From Acanthornis magna (Eukaryota > Chordata > Aves > Passeriformes > Acanthizidae), in the NCBI GenBank assembly GCA_036785705.1, contig JAWUZG010000138.1, positions 124,001 to 188,000 of the forward strand: a DNA stretch of 64,000 nt, written 5' to 3'. Position numbers and translations under genes: made by a program. Below the pieces are notes generated by a model. It made no database searches and was not told where the DNA came from. It worked only from the letters and a program-made list of their open reading frames with translations. This document shows positions 1-12,742 of the stretch, one piece after another (the stretch's first letter is position 1; the number at the start of each line of letters is the position of its first letter).

Positions 1-3000
1 GATATATAACAAAGATAAGAAGGTACAAAAGAAATTAGATTTCTAGGACTGATCATACAGGATTTTTTTTAATTCAAAGGGTTCTGGTGCCAAAAGCCTT
101 AATAAAAATACTCTGCAGTGTCTTATCTGACTGTAGCCACTCCAAAAGACATCAACTACTACTCCCAGGATGCTGCTGGAATTATCTTTTAATATCCCTC
201 ATTGAAATAAAACCCCAAAGCACAGAAACAAGCCTGGCTTGTAACACTTGCATAAAAAACAAAGTGCCATGTTAAGCTGTGGACAGACTTGAGCTCTTCA
301 ACAGAGCAGAAGTGCTGCACACTATGCAAGAGGCCTTCAGAGTGGCCACAGCTCTGAATGTGTCCCCAAACCTCCTCATGAGAAGGAGGAATTACAAAAT
401 ACGATGGTGCTTTTGAGCACGTACTCAGTGTTTTTTCCCCCAGATCCATCGGTCTTCCCAGCCCCAGCTGAGGATTGCAAAGGGAAAGGACCTGGGATGG
501 GGTTTGGGAGCAGAGGTGTGACTGTAGCAGCATCAGCAAACACCAAGGCTGCTGTTCAGTTTGGTTTCAGAAGGCTTTGGGATGCTGTGGCTCCACATCA
601 AGAATACAGCTACACTTGTCATAAGCACATCAATGTTAAATTCCTGTGATTTGGGGTGTGCTTCAGTTAGCAGCTGAGTTACACTGAACAGCAAGGAGCA
701 TGAAAATAAAACAGGACAACAGCACAGGTCATGAAAACTGAGCTCAGTCATATTTTGTGCTGTAAGCTAAGCAGCCTTAGGGCTTCTCGTAGATTTTATC
801 GGCCTGTTAAGAGGAACAGCATTGGTAGTACAGGTAGTTTTGATTAACTGCCATAACCTGACTCAAATGTGCAAGTGTAGAAATGCATCAGAGTGGGATG
901 TCAGCCCAATGTAACAAAGTCACTTCAATGAAACCTCAAGGCATCTTCTCACACTTATTTATCTTCCTCCTCCTCTGATATGATGAGAGATATGAGTCAA
1001 ATGTTATCTCTACTGCTAATTCTGGTTTCTAACTGGGAAAGGATTCTCAAACAAATTCATTAAACAGTTGACATGGCTCAAGAGTTTACCGTGAGTAGTT
1101 ACACCCACTCTCAGTCTCATCGTGACTCCTCACCATGAACCACCTCACGGAGGAGACACAGCATGATCTGGGGCTGTGAGGGTCCCTGCCCAGAACAGCC
1201 TGGGACTCCCCCATTCCTCACCCTGCTGGGTGATAGCCCCTGACAGAAGGGCAGTCTCTCTCTGCAGGCAGCCCCTGGCTAAGCCAGAGCAGTCAGAACC
1301 TCTGTGCCAGCCCCTGGTCCTCCCCAGCACCCAGACATCACAGTAGCCCTTGGAAAACTCCCTTAGGGTGCAGGGGGTACCAAGACCTGAGCTTTCACCT
1401 GGCACTTAAACTTCTCTTGTCCTTGGAAGTAAAGGTCTGCTGAGGTTGGCCTGGGGTGAGGGATTCCTCTGAGGTGATCATCATGATTTTGGGAGGAGGC
1501 CAATGATGCTATCATTAGACCCAGACTGGCTTAGCAAGGCTGGATATAATGTCCTGTGGCCCTTTGTGCTCTGTTCCCACTGTAAAAATAACTTCACGTG
1601 GGATCACACATCCAGGCAGGAGCACTAGTGACACACAGCTCACACAGTCCTGTCCCCAAGCTCAGCAGGGATGAACACCCTGTTCCTGCAGTTCACCCTC
1701 CCATCTTTTATCCTTGCTTGCCTCACCCACGGGGTTCTCTCTCAGATTTTGGGAGATAACCAGGCTCCCAGGCCATCTCTGACCTTCCACACCTCCCCTG
1801 GCACAGCCACAACAGCCCTTGTGCTCCCAGCCAGACCCTTCAGCACACACCATCTCAGATTTTATGCCAGTTCTTGCCTGATTTGGAAATTAGCAGCACA
1901 CAAGATGCCAGCATAGGCTCTGGGATGGGTGTTTGCTCATACAGACATATCCAGATAAAGCACCTTGTTAACTGTGACCAAAAGGTGTTCCAGGCTCTCT
2001 CCACAGAGCTTTGGTAATTAATGCCTTGCACTTCCCAAGCTTCACAGAAAGCATTTATAATTAACCTCTTCTTCTTTCCGCTGTATGGTGAAAAAAACAA
2101 CTGTTACTCTATCAAGAACTCAGGAGCATCTATTAAACCATCTCAGTCAAATCAGGGCAGAAGCAATTTAAAAGGCAATTACAGGCAGGAGATGTGAACT
2201 CCATTCTCCCCCACTCCAGACAGAGCACTGAAGAACAAAATGCCTCAGCTCCCAGGCTCTATGCCAAGGGTAAGCAGCATGTGAAAACCTCTCCAACCAC
2301 AGAAGGCCTTGAATTGGAGAGGACAGAGCAAAACAACAAAAAACCCCAATTATCTGGGACTGATTGTTCTTATAATTGCTTGTTTCCAGTTTACAACAAA
2401 AGCATCAAATTCTTCATGCTTTAATCTTGGTATCTAAAATCCAAACTTGTTCTCCTGTGAATCTCATTTAGGAATACCTAATGGGTCGAGGCAGAATTGC
2501 TGAGTATGCTGAGCACCATCTCAGGACAATGGGAAGCACAAGGATAATGGGAAGTGCTGCTGGAGGGCAGCACTCAGGGCACAGCAGGTCCTGCTGCCGG
2601 GGCTGGAAAAACACCAGTGCCAGCCTGAGAAAAGTCTGTCTGTCTGGAAAGCTTCTGGCACCCACCACTAGCTCTGAGGGGGAATGTGTGTGACCTGCAG
2701 GACACACACAAATCGCTTCTCTCGGAGGGAATGTGGCAATGAAGCTGTTCCCACATCCAGCTCTGACTCCTGAGGGATCACAGGAGGAGATGGCAGAGCA
2801 GAGATCTGCAGCAGGCAAGAAAACACACTGTACCTCCAGATAAATCACAAGATAGGAACACACAGCAGCAGTGTTAGCAGCAGTGTCGATACTGGCTGAA
2901 AGTCATGCAGAGAAATCCCCCAAGCAAACCAATGCACTCAATCAGTAAAAGCACTAACATCTGAGATCAAAAATTACCAGCATGCTCAGCAAACATCACA

Positions 3001-3889
3001 CCAGCAGCTGCAGCTGTATCTCAACCCTTGTTCCAATTGTACCAAAAAAAAAAGGTTATTCTTTAGTAATTCTGCTTCTTCTAGTTTCTTCAAAATTGCA
3101 TGTTTATTTTCAAAGCTGCCAGGCTAACACCCCACCACAAACAAGGTTAAGTGTGATACTGTTTCAGATATTGCTGAGCTCTCTGCTGGCACTTGCTGAT
3201 GCTTCCATGATCTTATGGAGTACAAAAAGGTCCAGCAGCTCCTTGAGTCACACATACTGTCTTCTTTTATGTCTTACAAAGGGGGAATGTTTTATTCAGA
3301 AGCAATCGAGGAGTTAAAGAAAATATTACTCTGGTATTGAAGCTGTTAATCACACAGTACATAGTGAAAGGTGCACTGAGGGAAACAGAAAATTATCTGA
3401 AAAAGTGAGGCTGCCTTGGCTGTCTCAGGATGGGGTTTGTCATCCTGCACCACAGGTTTTCTTGGCTGTCTCTGACTTGATGCTCGTTCCTCAGAGCCCT
3501 CCTCCCGCTCTGAAAACAGGCCCTGCTTTGCATGTTCCAGTCTACCAGAGGAAGAAAACAAATCCAAACACCTGAAAACAGGAGTGGTGGCACAAAGAAC
3601 AATAAAACCACTGGAAATATTTTCCCAGATGAAGCTGCAGCAGCTCCCAACAGCACTGAGGACATCTCCACAGGCAGAGCACCTGGGAATAATCACATTA
3701 CTGAGGTCTCTGTGTTGGAAAATATACCAGTTTAAAAATTTTGTATAAATTAGTCAAAGGCTTTGTTATTCTTTACCCTGAGAAAAGGAATTTTAAGTTT
3801 CTTTTCAGGACATTGTTCTACCAGGTGAGGTCTGATGAACTCAACATATCTACAGACTGGGAGTAGCCCAAAAGATAAAGGGCCATGAA
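1..3889. other. Gene-free unique sequence
   Basis: No exon, RNA gene or clear transposon is recognisable here. Open frames of 60-130 codons occur on both strands. They overlap each other in several frames and encode low-complexity, Ser/Pro/Cys/His-rich peptides typical of chance frames in bird noncoding DNA. CpG is sparse, so there is no sign of a CpG-island promoter. A two-copy 18-bp tandem duplication lies at 2523-2558 and is listed separately. A function for this stretch is not visible. Confidence 0.6.
2523..2558. repeat. 18-bp tandem duplication, two copies
   Basis: Two adjacent 18-base units (2523-2540 and 2541-2558) read AGGACAATGGGAAGCACA and AGGATAATGGGAAGTGCT and differ at three positions. 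This is a minisatellite-like local duplication. It resembles other two-copy duplications in the window and has no visible function. Confidence 0.8.
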
Positions 3890-4282
3890 CAGAACATCAG
3901 CTCCAAACCTCACCCCTGGTGGGTCACAGACACCTGGTCTGGGAAAGGAAAGATGAGAAAGAAGATCTAATTAACATCGGAGGCGAGGAGATTCGGATCC
4001 AATGGGAAACTGAACACCGGGGGTTGCTCAACTCTGGACCAATGACCTTTGAAACAATGCATCTCTATGGGTTTTGACTGTATAAAATTTGGGGGAAAAT
4101 CCTGTAAAACTGTGCATCATGGAATGATTCTCTGCACACCCAGGCTGTGTGTGGATGAGATGATTTCTGTGGCACACCCTGGCCAGAACAGCATCCTGGC
4201 CAGATAATAAAGTAATGCCTTGACTCTCTAAGATTAAAAATGTTGTTGGAGGGTTTCTGTTTTTCTCCCAGTTTTGGTGACA
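3890..4282 (+). mobile_element. Solo LTR, avian ERVL-like
   Basis: This block has the layout of a retroviral long terminal repeat in plus orientation. A TATA box (TATAAAA) lies at 4081-4087 and a polyadenylation signal (AATAAA) at 4206-4211. A U5-like stretch follows, ending in TGACA at 4282. The wording around the polyA signal (AATAAAGTAATGCCTTGACTC, then a GTTGTTGGAG segment) resembles avian ERVL-type LTRs as I know them. The family name needs a repeat library to confirm. No gag, pol or env coding sequence lies on either side, so this is a solo LTR left by recombination. The 3' edge is well placed, but the 5' edge is uncertain by up to about 100 bases because no clear TG start or target-site duplication was found. 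Open frames crossing it on the minus strand (4028-4540) are chance frames. Confidence 0.7.
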
Positions 4283-4540
4283 CCTGCACGTGCTCCCAGA
4301 GCAAACCTTTGTTGTGTTTTCCCACTGCCAAAGCAATCCTCTGCAGGGAGTGGCACAGATACAGGAAAGGGAAGGAACTTCTCCACACTCACTCCACAGG
4401 GCATGGCAAAGCTGAAATGTGTCCAAACCCCTGAGTCCCGGTCCAGCACTCCAGGTACTGAGCCACATGTTCATCCAGGTGCCAGATGGCAGCAGGAACA
4501 GCCAGCACAGGACGTGGCCTCGCTGGGAGGGGAAGAGCAT

Positions 4541-4690
4541 TGAGCGGCAAAAGGGTTTAATATTTCATTATCACATCATTCCCCGCCACTTCTAATGGCA
4601 AATTAATCCCTGTCTGTCCAGATCAGCTAAACTCATCCTCGAGAAAAATTAGGTCAGCAATAGCCTGAATTTATAAAGAAAAAAAAATAT
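4541..4690. promoter_or_regulatory. AT-rich block, possible conserved regulatory element
   Basis: Directly downstream of the first LTR is an AT-rich, low-repeat block with several homeodomain-type words (CATTA, CTAATGG, AAATTAATCC) and little CpG. This texture is common in vertebrate conserved noncoding elements. Conservation cannot be judged from one sequence, so the regulatory reading is inference only. Confidence 0.22.
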
Positions 4691-5200
4691 GATTGAATGT
4701 TGAAAGTTTCTTCCATGGCTGATTTCTCTATGAATTATTCATCCCAGCAACAGCTCTGCATTGCTCAACAGAAACATTCCTATAGTCAAAGAAAGCATTT
4801 TATCAGCAGAGCAGGGCAAAATAAACCAAATTCCCCCAAAATACAGTGGGAGGGCACACCCTGGCCTGCTGTAAATCATCCTTCACAGAGGTGCATCCCT
4901 GCCCACCACCTTTGTCTTCCTTGTTCAGCAAGCACAAAAGCATTTGCCTTTGAAGATTTGGCCTCAGGGTCAAAAACAGCTAAGAAATTCCACTGGGGCA
5001 TTATTTTTTTTTCACCCTGCCAAGAGCAGATTGCTGCAACAGTCATTGATAAAGTGACTCAGAGCCTCTGTGAGCTACAGAAGGAAAATGGAACAGCAAA
5101 ACCTTAGCTCTTCCAAAGCTGTTGCACAAACCTGTGTCAAATCATTTGCTGGCTGTATCTACATACACTTTAGTTGCTGCTACAAGATTTTAAATGCCTC

Positions 5201-5242
5201 CTAATGATGGCCCAGAATGACCTAGTGATGGTCCAGAATAAC
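5201..5242. repeat. 21-bp tandem duplication, two copies
   Basis: Units 5201-5221 (CTAATGATGGCCCAGAATGAC) and 5222-5242 differ at only three of 21 positions, all transitions (A/G, C/T, G/A). The units abut exactly. This is a clean local tandem duplication with no coding frame or known repeat family attached. Confidence 0.85.
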
Positions 5243-6111
5243 TTTTTACCTTACATAAATGAATTAAAAACTATTTCAGATGAATAGACAATTCCCTGCT
5301 CACAAATGAATGTGCTTCTATCACAGAGAAACCTGAAAATGTGCTCTAAAATTAAAAATTACCCCTTCTGAATAAAACAGACCTGGTGGCTTGAGAGTTG
5401 TGGAGCTTTTATTTTAAGTATTAATCTATTCTCCGGGGCTTAAACCCCACAAGTTTTAAGATAAAAGATGTTCTTAAAGATATATTTAATTATTATTAGA
5501 TAGAAGAGTTTAAGATACTGGATGGGAGATAAGCCTGTACAGAGACAGAAGCTGTTTTCTAGTTCTAGGAGAGAATAAATCATGCTATTGGTCTGTCTCT
5601 GGGCTTGGCTGGTAATAGATCACAGACATTTTCATGCCCAAGTTCAAATAACACACAGAAAACCAGCCACAAAATAGTCACATTGCCAAAAGACATCTTA
5701 ACACACCAAAAAAATGGCCACAAACCAGTCAGGGTGCCAAAATGCATCAAATGTTAAGCAGCCTGTGGTCTTCAGGATGTCAGGGTGAGACAGGCTGTTT
5801 GATGATGGCTTTTCAAGAGAAATTTCGGGGGTTTGCAAGCCATCCCTGACAAAGTCATGCCACCGCAAAAGGAAAACAGCACTGTGCAATTAGAGATCAT
5901 GATTTGTGGAGCCATTTTATGAAACTCCCTCTGAGATGGCTGCCTTAGGAAGGGTGTAAGTGGTGTAAAACATCAAGAGTTGTTGACATCTCAAAGGCAA
6001 AGAGTTCAAACAAAAGGCTGCATGCAGCAGAAGCTGGTTCCAGCTGCTACCTGGACTCTCCTCAGGGGACAAGGGACATCAGGAGGAGACATGGTAAAAC
6101 AGGGAGAAGGA

Positions 6112-6137
6112 GAAAATGGTGAAAATTGGTGAAAATT
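6112..6137. repeat. GAAAATTGGT short tandem repeat
   Basis: About two and a half copies of a 9-10 base unit (GAAAATGGT, GAAAATTGGT, GAAAATT) lie head to tail. It is a short minisatellite-like tract inside unique sequence. Confidence 0.7.
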
Positions 6138-9100
6138 AGCATCTTGGGATTGAAAGTTCAGCATCTCTGGGCTGAGAGCCAGCTCGTCAAGCAAGGAAGG
6201 CAGAGAAGTGAGAAGGTGCCATGGTCAGGGCCCAGGGACACGCGGCCATGAGGAGCATGGTGGGCACCTCCTCACACCTTGAGTTACACACCAAAGGAGT
6301 GGCCTTGAGCTGGTCCCCAGGGCACCCTCACACCAAAGCAAGCCCTTTGCCCCTGTGAGCGTAAAACTGCTGTGGCACCCAGCAGGAAAGCCACCATCCA
6401 AGTGTGACACACAGTACACAGGCCATGTCCGTGTCACCCTCCGCACCAGCATCACCCCAGGGGGGCACAGCATGCAACACTCGCTCACTCTGGAACCACA
6501 GAGTGGAAAGGAGCAGGAAAAGGTCTTGTCTGGAAGAGGATTCAGAGGAAAGCAGCAGGATCCAGCTTCAAAGGGCACCAGTGAATCAAGCTTCCAGGAA
6601 GAGCGCCGGTGGCTCCGGGAGCTGCTGCATCGCTTCAGCCCCTGAGCCATCAGTGATGATTGCAGCCGAGAGAGAGGCGGCTGGGCTGGCATCACAGCGC
6701 TGACCTTTGTGAAAATTGGGATGCAGACAGAGCTGAGGGAACACTCCGTGCCTTCAGCCGCTAATTCCAGCCCTTGCGCAGCTCCAGAGCAGGAACTTGG
6801 TACCCAGCCCACGAGCACATCAGAGGGCTCTGCTGTCACTCGGAAGGATTCATGTTACTGTAATCCTTCTGTGTTAGAAGAGATGGAAAATAAAACTCCA
6901 TTTTTCTGAAATGATCCTCGCTCTCCACACTCACACGGTATCCATGGTATGTGGGCACCACACCAGCTCCAGCAGCGTGAGGGACACAGACACTGCCTTG
7001 GGGAGCCTTTCCCTCCTCCTGGTAAATCCATCCCAGCCTGACCCGCCCGGAGCAGGCATTGGGCACAAACACACTGAGCTCGGAGGGGTGGGGTTAGGGC
7101 AGACAGGAGAGCAGACACAGACCACTTCCCATGGCCCGGATGCGCCAGCAGACACCGGATACCGTCCCATCACTTCGCATTTTTACTTCTGTCATACCTG
7201 GAATTTCTCTACAAAGCGAGAGGGCGGAAAGCAGCAGCCCAGGGATCCCTCTGCTGGCCTCTGGTGCTTAGACCTGCCACGGTGTGCTCCTCTGCACATC
7301 CCTCCTGCTCCAATGAGCATCCCCTTTGGACATTCAGGCTTCATTAAAAGCAGCAAGCAGTATGCAATCATGTGTCCTGTGTTAGCGTGGATGCTCAGCA
7401 ACAAATGTACTATCATGTGCTGTATTCCTGAGCTCTGTTTTAGGTCCTTATCTCTAAGTTTAATACTCTCTGGTATTAGAAAAGTCTGAAAAATATCACT
7501 CCACATAAGTTCTGACTGAGGACTGGGAGCAGGACTAGCTGACTTCTCTCAGAAGGTGCCAAGCACCACAGAATCGACGTGACAAGTGGCAGGGCAAAAT
7601 GAGAGGCTGAGCTAGAGCTACAGCATAAGCATGACACTGAGCTGAGAGAGAAAAGGAGCAAGATTAAAATGGAGAAAACATGAGACAGTCAGAGAAGGAG
7701 GCCAAGGAAAATATTAAGAAGACAATGTGCCCAAAAGTAACCAGAAAATAGGGGTCCCTTACCCCGTGAGCAGCACTCAGAGGCAGCTGCAGCCCTGCCT
7801 GAAGGGATGCAGCAGGAATAGAGTTGGTCCTGTACATTTGCAGCAGCCTTTTACTTCATATTTACAGCTATCTTTCTAATTCCGCTATTCCCAAGAGGGC
7901 TTTAAAGATCACAGCTATACTGTATATATATTGAGCTTCTGCTGCAGAGCTCTCCACAGGCACAGCTCTGAACTGCCAGTCTGAACCGAGAGAAGTCTCT
8001 GGGACCCACTCATATTCACAGTAACAAAAACAAGAAAAAAAATCCAAACGAACAAACAACCTCAAGGTTAATCCCATCCTTCATTGGCTGCCTTGTGATT
8101 CATTCAGGTTATGGCTAAACACTTGTAAATAAAAATGAATTGACAAAATTAAACTCTCAGCTGATCATTGTGACAAGAGCTGCACCTAACCCAGGTCCTG
8201 GGTGCAGCTGGCTGCAAGGGGGGCCAGCAGAGCAGACTGCCTGGTTGGCATGTGGATGAAGAATTTAAGTGCTCCTGTACACTCCTTGGGTTGAGAAGAG
8301 GGCTTCTTTATCCACTAAAGAGAAAACAAGACACTTCTATGTTTAACTCTCTCCAACATAAAGCTTCAGCAAAATAATTTAAGAATTGCTCCATTGCCAG
8401 CATGGGCTCCAGCTCCAAGGGAAGCTCCTCACCTGCCTCCCTCCATACTAAAAGGACATGAAGCCCTTTTTCCCCTCAGTCTCCAGAGCTGCTGCAAAAG
8501 CACACACTTGCTCGAGTCACAGGCTGGTTTTATGAGATGCCACATAACTGAGAAACCTTCACCTCAAACCTTGGTGCTCTCCCTGTGGAAGAGCAGCCGC
8601 TCACAAGGACCCACCCCAGGTAAGGCTGCAGTAAGACCTGTGACACCTTGGTGACCCTCAGTCAGTAAATGAAAAGTCCAAATCTTCTCATACCGCCAGG
8701 AATCCTGCTCCAAGCTCCAGCTGAGGGTTCAGACTGAGCTCAGCTCTGAAACTCTTCTTCCCCAAGCGTTGGCCTTTGCTGCTGGCCATGCTGACACAGG
8801 GCTTGTGCTGGCCCTTCCTGCACTATTCCTTAGCCAGCAACCACTCCTTTTCGAGCCCAGGCTCTCCAAAGCAGAAAGGTTTCATATTTATTCATATAGT
8901 CAAATCATATTTCCCAGTGTGGAGCAAGTGTTCCCATGGAAATGATTCAGACACGTTTATATGAATGGGCAATTTTACAAACTGCATGAAAATCCTTGAC
9001 ATCGTCAGAGTCGAGGGGAGACTCAGGGACTAAACAAAGTTCTTAAACCTCAGTAACAGCTGTGTGGACATAAATAGCCATGCAGCAGTGGCAGGCAGAT

Positions 9101-9257
9101 ACAAGAGAGCTGGAATTTCCACTAATGCTGGCTTTGAACAGTGGGATACAGCAGGCACGAGTAACACAAACAGAGAGTGCCTGAAGAATTTCTTTACCAG
9201 TAGTTTCTTCTACAGCTCATACCAGGTTTTGGACTAGTATAAATTGTAGTCAAATTT

Positions 9258-9299
9258 CCCCCAAGAAAGATCTATACTCCCCCAAGAAAATATATGCTC
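9258..9299. repeat. 21-bp tandem duplication, two copies
   Basis: Two adjacent 21-base units begin with the identical CCCCCAAGAAA (9258 and 9279) and then diverge in their AT-rich second halves. This is an older local duplication similar in size to the one at 5201. Confidence 0.7.
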
Positions 9300-10751
9300 C
9301 ATCACTATGAACACTTGCACCAGGGAGCAGGGGACTTTAGAGCTGGTTTTCATTATGGACTTGCAGAACCCTCATAAGGAACCAAACAGGAGAGTAAACC
9401 CCACAGGCCAGCGAGGTCTCACAGTGCTCGAGTCTGCTTCAACAGAACCACTGCTGTGCACAGGGAAGCCTTTGGTTGAACCCCTGGCACTGACCTTCAC
9501 CTGGGGGCTCTGGTCTGTAAGGAAATTGGGACTGAAAGGAGCCAGTGCATTGCTTGGTCACTCTGAGAGTGTTTACTGGGGACAGCAGGAACAGGGGACA
9601 GTGGCCTCAGTGCTGGCTGGTGGCTTCCAGGAGTGTTAGCTCTCAGGCAGTGACCACCTTTGTCAAGTATTATTTCTAGTAATTTTTCAGCCACCTTAAA
9701 CGGAGTGCAGTCTTCAGTGGCCCCCCAGAGCAAGGTGAGCGACCCGGCCCTGAGTTAGGTGTGCAGAGAAAGGAGGCAGCCTCTCTTCACAGCTGTCCTA
9801 GTGCCCATGGAGCTTTCCAGGGCTGGGTTAGATGGGTGAATCTCCCCTCAGCTCTCAGCAGAGCAGGTACTGCTGATAGCCTATGGCTGGGAAGGACACA
9901 AGAGCCAGAGACACCTGCTCGGAGACACCCACAGCACGACAGTCCTGCTTTGCAGTGCTCTCAAAGGACCCAGTGCAGGAGAAGAGGCAGCAAAGGCCAT
10001 TCTTAGCTGAGGCTGCTGATTAAACAGACTGTGCTGTGCTCTGGTCCTACAGCTCCAGCTGTAACTCACTGCAGCTTTCGTGGCTGCCACCACCACACGT
10101 GTGGCCCTGCCAGATGGGACACAGTTGCCATGAAAGAGTTCACCAGGCACATCCAAAGATCACGTTCCCAGCTCCCACTAACCCCATTCAAAATTCCTCC
10201 TACTTTGGAAAGCTACTTTGCAGGCCAGGAGGATGGGCTGAAGCAATCAGGCTTCAACTCATTCTGCCAGCTGTTTTCCTCCTCTCATTGAGATGTTTTA
10301 TTGGGCAGCAGAATGATGAGACTGTTACTTCCTTCAGCTGGGATTTCAACAGCAACTCTGCAAATGCCATCTTTACAAAACAGAGAATCTCAAAGCAACA
10401 CACTGCCAAGGTTATCAGATTTGGGCAGCACTTGCCAAGAAACACAGGCAGGGCTTGGAGATGTGATTGTTCTAAGTGACAAAACACGTTTCAATTCCTC
10501 TGCAGGAAGGAAGTCTTTTCTCTGAGAGATAATTTTTTTATTTGCATATCAACTAATGATCTTTTGACATTCACTTCAAAGCTGCTCTAGAAGACTCTTT
10601 CTGCTGTAAAAAGTTTGAACTGGTCACACTCCAAACTGCACAAAGAGCAGGCTGTGTCTGCAATGCCAGCACTAATCAGCAGGGATCCAAGCTCAGCTTT
10701 TCCATATGTGCTCCTGGTCGCTCCAGCTTACAAGCCAGAAGTTACTTTGTG

Positions 10752-10808
10752 AACTTCTTTAAATTATATGCAAGTGTCAGAACTACTTTAAATTATATAG
10801 AAGTGTAA
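10752..10808. repeat. 29-bp period tandem duplication
   Basis: Segments 10752-10779 and 10781-10808 share CTTTAAATTATAT and AAGTGT blocks in the same order, with four mismatches over 28 bases. The period is 29 bases. It is a local duplication in AT-rich sequence. Confidence 0.8.
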
Positions 10809-11424
10809 TCAAATTTTAAACTGCTCATGGATAATTCACTGCAACAGGGAGAAACTCATCATGTAAGTTTTTGACCAAAGTAATTGCTCCCATGGCTTAG
10901 CAAACATACCATAAATCAAGAAATTTACCAAATAGGGGCAAATTTGCACTCTGGATTAGTTCCAGCCTCACCCATAGTATTGGCTGCGGCTAAGCAGTGG
11001 GAACCTCTTATACAGATGTGGAGGGCAATGAATTCCCAAATACTTCTGGCCAGAGAACTACCCTCAGCAGTCACAGATCAAGGGGGCTGCATATCTCACC
11101 AGAGAGGTCTGCAGCCCTTTCTGGGATGTCCAAAACCACTTGGAGTCAACGGTCTGGAAACTACTCGTTTGTATCTGAAAAGCTTTTCCTCCTTGAAATC
11201 AGGGTGAGATGAGCTGTTGGTACCTTGCAGTGGTTGCTGGTGAGGTTTGCTCACTCCCAGTGCAGGAATCAAGGGTTGCTGCATTTCCTCTCTCCCTGGG
11301 GCTCCTCACCAGTGTGCTTTGCTTAGCATCCCCCCCTTTGTCCCCTACATTCTGTACAGCTGTGATTTGCCACTAGACCAGCCCTTAATGCAACTGTTCC
11401 TAACCTGGGGGGAGGAAAATTGGA

Positions 11425-11600
11425 ATTAACCAAAGGCCGTAATATGGGATGATAATCATTATCAAAATGCAATAGCTAATAAACAGCCCTCCCGTGATGG
11501 GTTTGATCCGTGACTCCCAAAGAGTTTGCCAGCTTAGATTTCTGAATTTGTGCTGATTGCTCTCTGCATACATCCAGAGACTCCTTCAACCTCACAGCTG
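11425..11600. promoter_or_regulatory. AT-rich block with GATAAT palindrome, possible regulatory element
   Basis: The block contains a short exact palindrome (GATAAT-C-ATTATC at 11451-11463), which gives two inverted GATAA/TTATC words and a TAATCATTA homeodomain-like core. AATAGCTAATAAAC and other AT-rich words follow. No repeat family is recognised. A cis-regulatory role is inference from motif texture alone. Confidence 0.25.
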
Positions 11601-12611
11601 CTGGCACATAACAATTTCCCATCTCCAACCCTCCCGAGGCTCTAGAGTTTTAAGGAAGCAGGGCCTGCAGGGTTTTTACAGCTAAGATCCTGTCACCTGC
11701 TGAGGCAGCGTGACGGAAGGAATCCCTGCAGCCACACCAGAGCCCAGCTCGCTGTAAGGACAAGGAGCCATGATTTATATTTATTTGAAGGAAAAGGGAC
11801 AAAGACATCACTCAATGCAACCAGAGCAAAAGGAGAGCATTTATTTATGTCTGCAATAACTCCAGTCTATCCATACAATCTCTTAAATTCCTCATCAGGC
11901 TTCGGGATAGATTTCTTTAGCTCATGCCCACCAGGTGCAGAGAGTAGAGACTCCAGGCCTGCTCCCCTTTCTCCACTCCTTTGGGACACTAACTCAGAGG
12001 CTGTTTGCAGCGGCTGTTCCCTGAGATCTTGAGCACTAAACCATCTTTAAAGGCACGGCCAGGTTTTATTTCATAGACTCTGAGCACTCTGCTGCCGGCA
12101 GCACAGCCCCTGAACAGCACACAAATATTTCTACAGCTGCAAGGAGTGTCAAAAAATCTTTTTACTTAATAGGATCACACCCAAGGATTTTGAAGGATTC
12201 ATTAAGCAGATTTAAGCATCCGCTTCCTCCAACTGTTTTATTCCTGCAGTGGAAGGTACAGTAGTTATTGCACAGGGCTACACAGCAAAGCCAGCCTGGT
12301 TATCTGCATGCTCAATACATGATCTCAGTGACCAGTGATCCACAGTTTATCTGTCCCAAGCAGATGATAGGAATCCATAAAGTGCATAAAACCATTTACC
12401 ATGGACATTTGTGTAACAGTAAGTCATGAGGCATCACTGTGTTCAGGCACTGCTCAATCAGACTGAGATGGGGACCGTGGCTGCCCTAAAAGAATTCCTA
12501 ATAGGAGAGGAGGAGAAAGGAAGGAGGGCAGCACTGCTGCTTGCAATGACAAAGGACTTTGTGGCAGGGCACGAGGGGAAGTTCTCCCACTCTCCCTTGT
12601 CATGACTAACC

Positions 12612-12742
12612 AAGATCCCATCCCTGCCAGTGCTCAAGGCCAGGCTGGATGGAGCTTTGAGTAGTTCCTGCACTTGGTGCAGAGGTTGGAACTGGATGAT
12701 CTTTGAGAGCCCTTCCAAACCAAACCATTCTGTGATTCTGCG
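12612..12742 (+). mobile_element. CR1 LINE, 3' end fragment
   Basis: This is the 3'-terminal part of a CR1 non-LTR retrotransposon, the dominant LINE of birds. The diagnostic order is visible: CAGTGCTCAAGGCCAGGCTGG, then TTGGAACTGGATGATCTTTGA, then CCTTCCAAACCAAACC, then two 8-base terminal units (ATTCTGTG, ATTCTGCG) at 12727-12742. About 15 bases seem missing between GAGTAGTTCCTGC and the GGTTGGAACTGG segment compared with typical copies. No reverse-transcriptase coding sequence remains, as expected for the usual 5'-truncated insertion. No target-site duplication is expected for CR1, and none is seen. Divergence suggests an old copy. Confidence 0.92.

Larger units (their letters stand above)
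4283..12611. other. Gene-free unique sequence with small duplications
   Basis: No recognisable exon or RNA gene lies in this stretch. The 6225-7490 part is richer in G+C and carries several frames of 90-204 codons on both strands. They overlap heavily, have no known domain, and lie in CpG-poor sequence, so they are read as chance frames. Supported contents are two-copy tandem duplications near 5201, 9258 and 10752, a GAAAATTGGT-type short repeat near 6112, and two AT-rich blocks (4541-4690 and 11425-11600) listed as possible regulatory sequence. At 9720-9740 a sequence ending AAG/GTGAGC looks like a 5' splice site, but no matching acceptor or coding frame supports an exon. Confidence 0.55.

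Noticed and set aside
6225..7489. Cluster of long frames on both strands in a GC-richer segment
   Set aside because: Frames overlap in up to five reading frames, encode Ser/Pro/Cys-rich strings with no domain, and CpG is too sparse for a CpG-island gene start.
9661..9740. Exon-like segment ending at AAG/GTGAGC
   Set aside because: A lone donor-like site without a clear acceptor, coding frame or transcript evidence is expected by chance.
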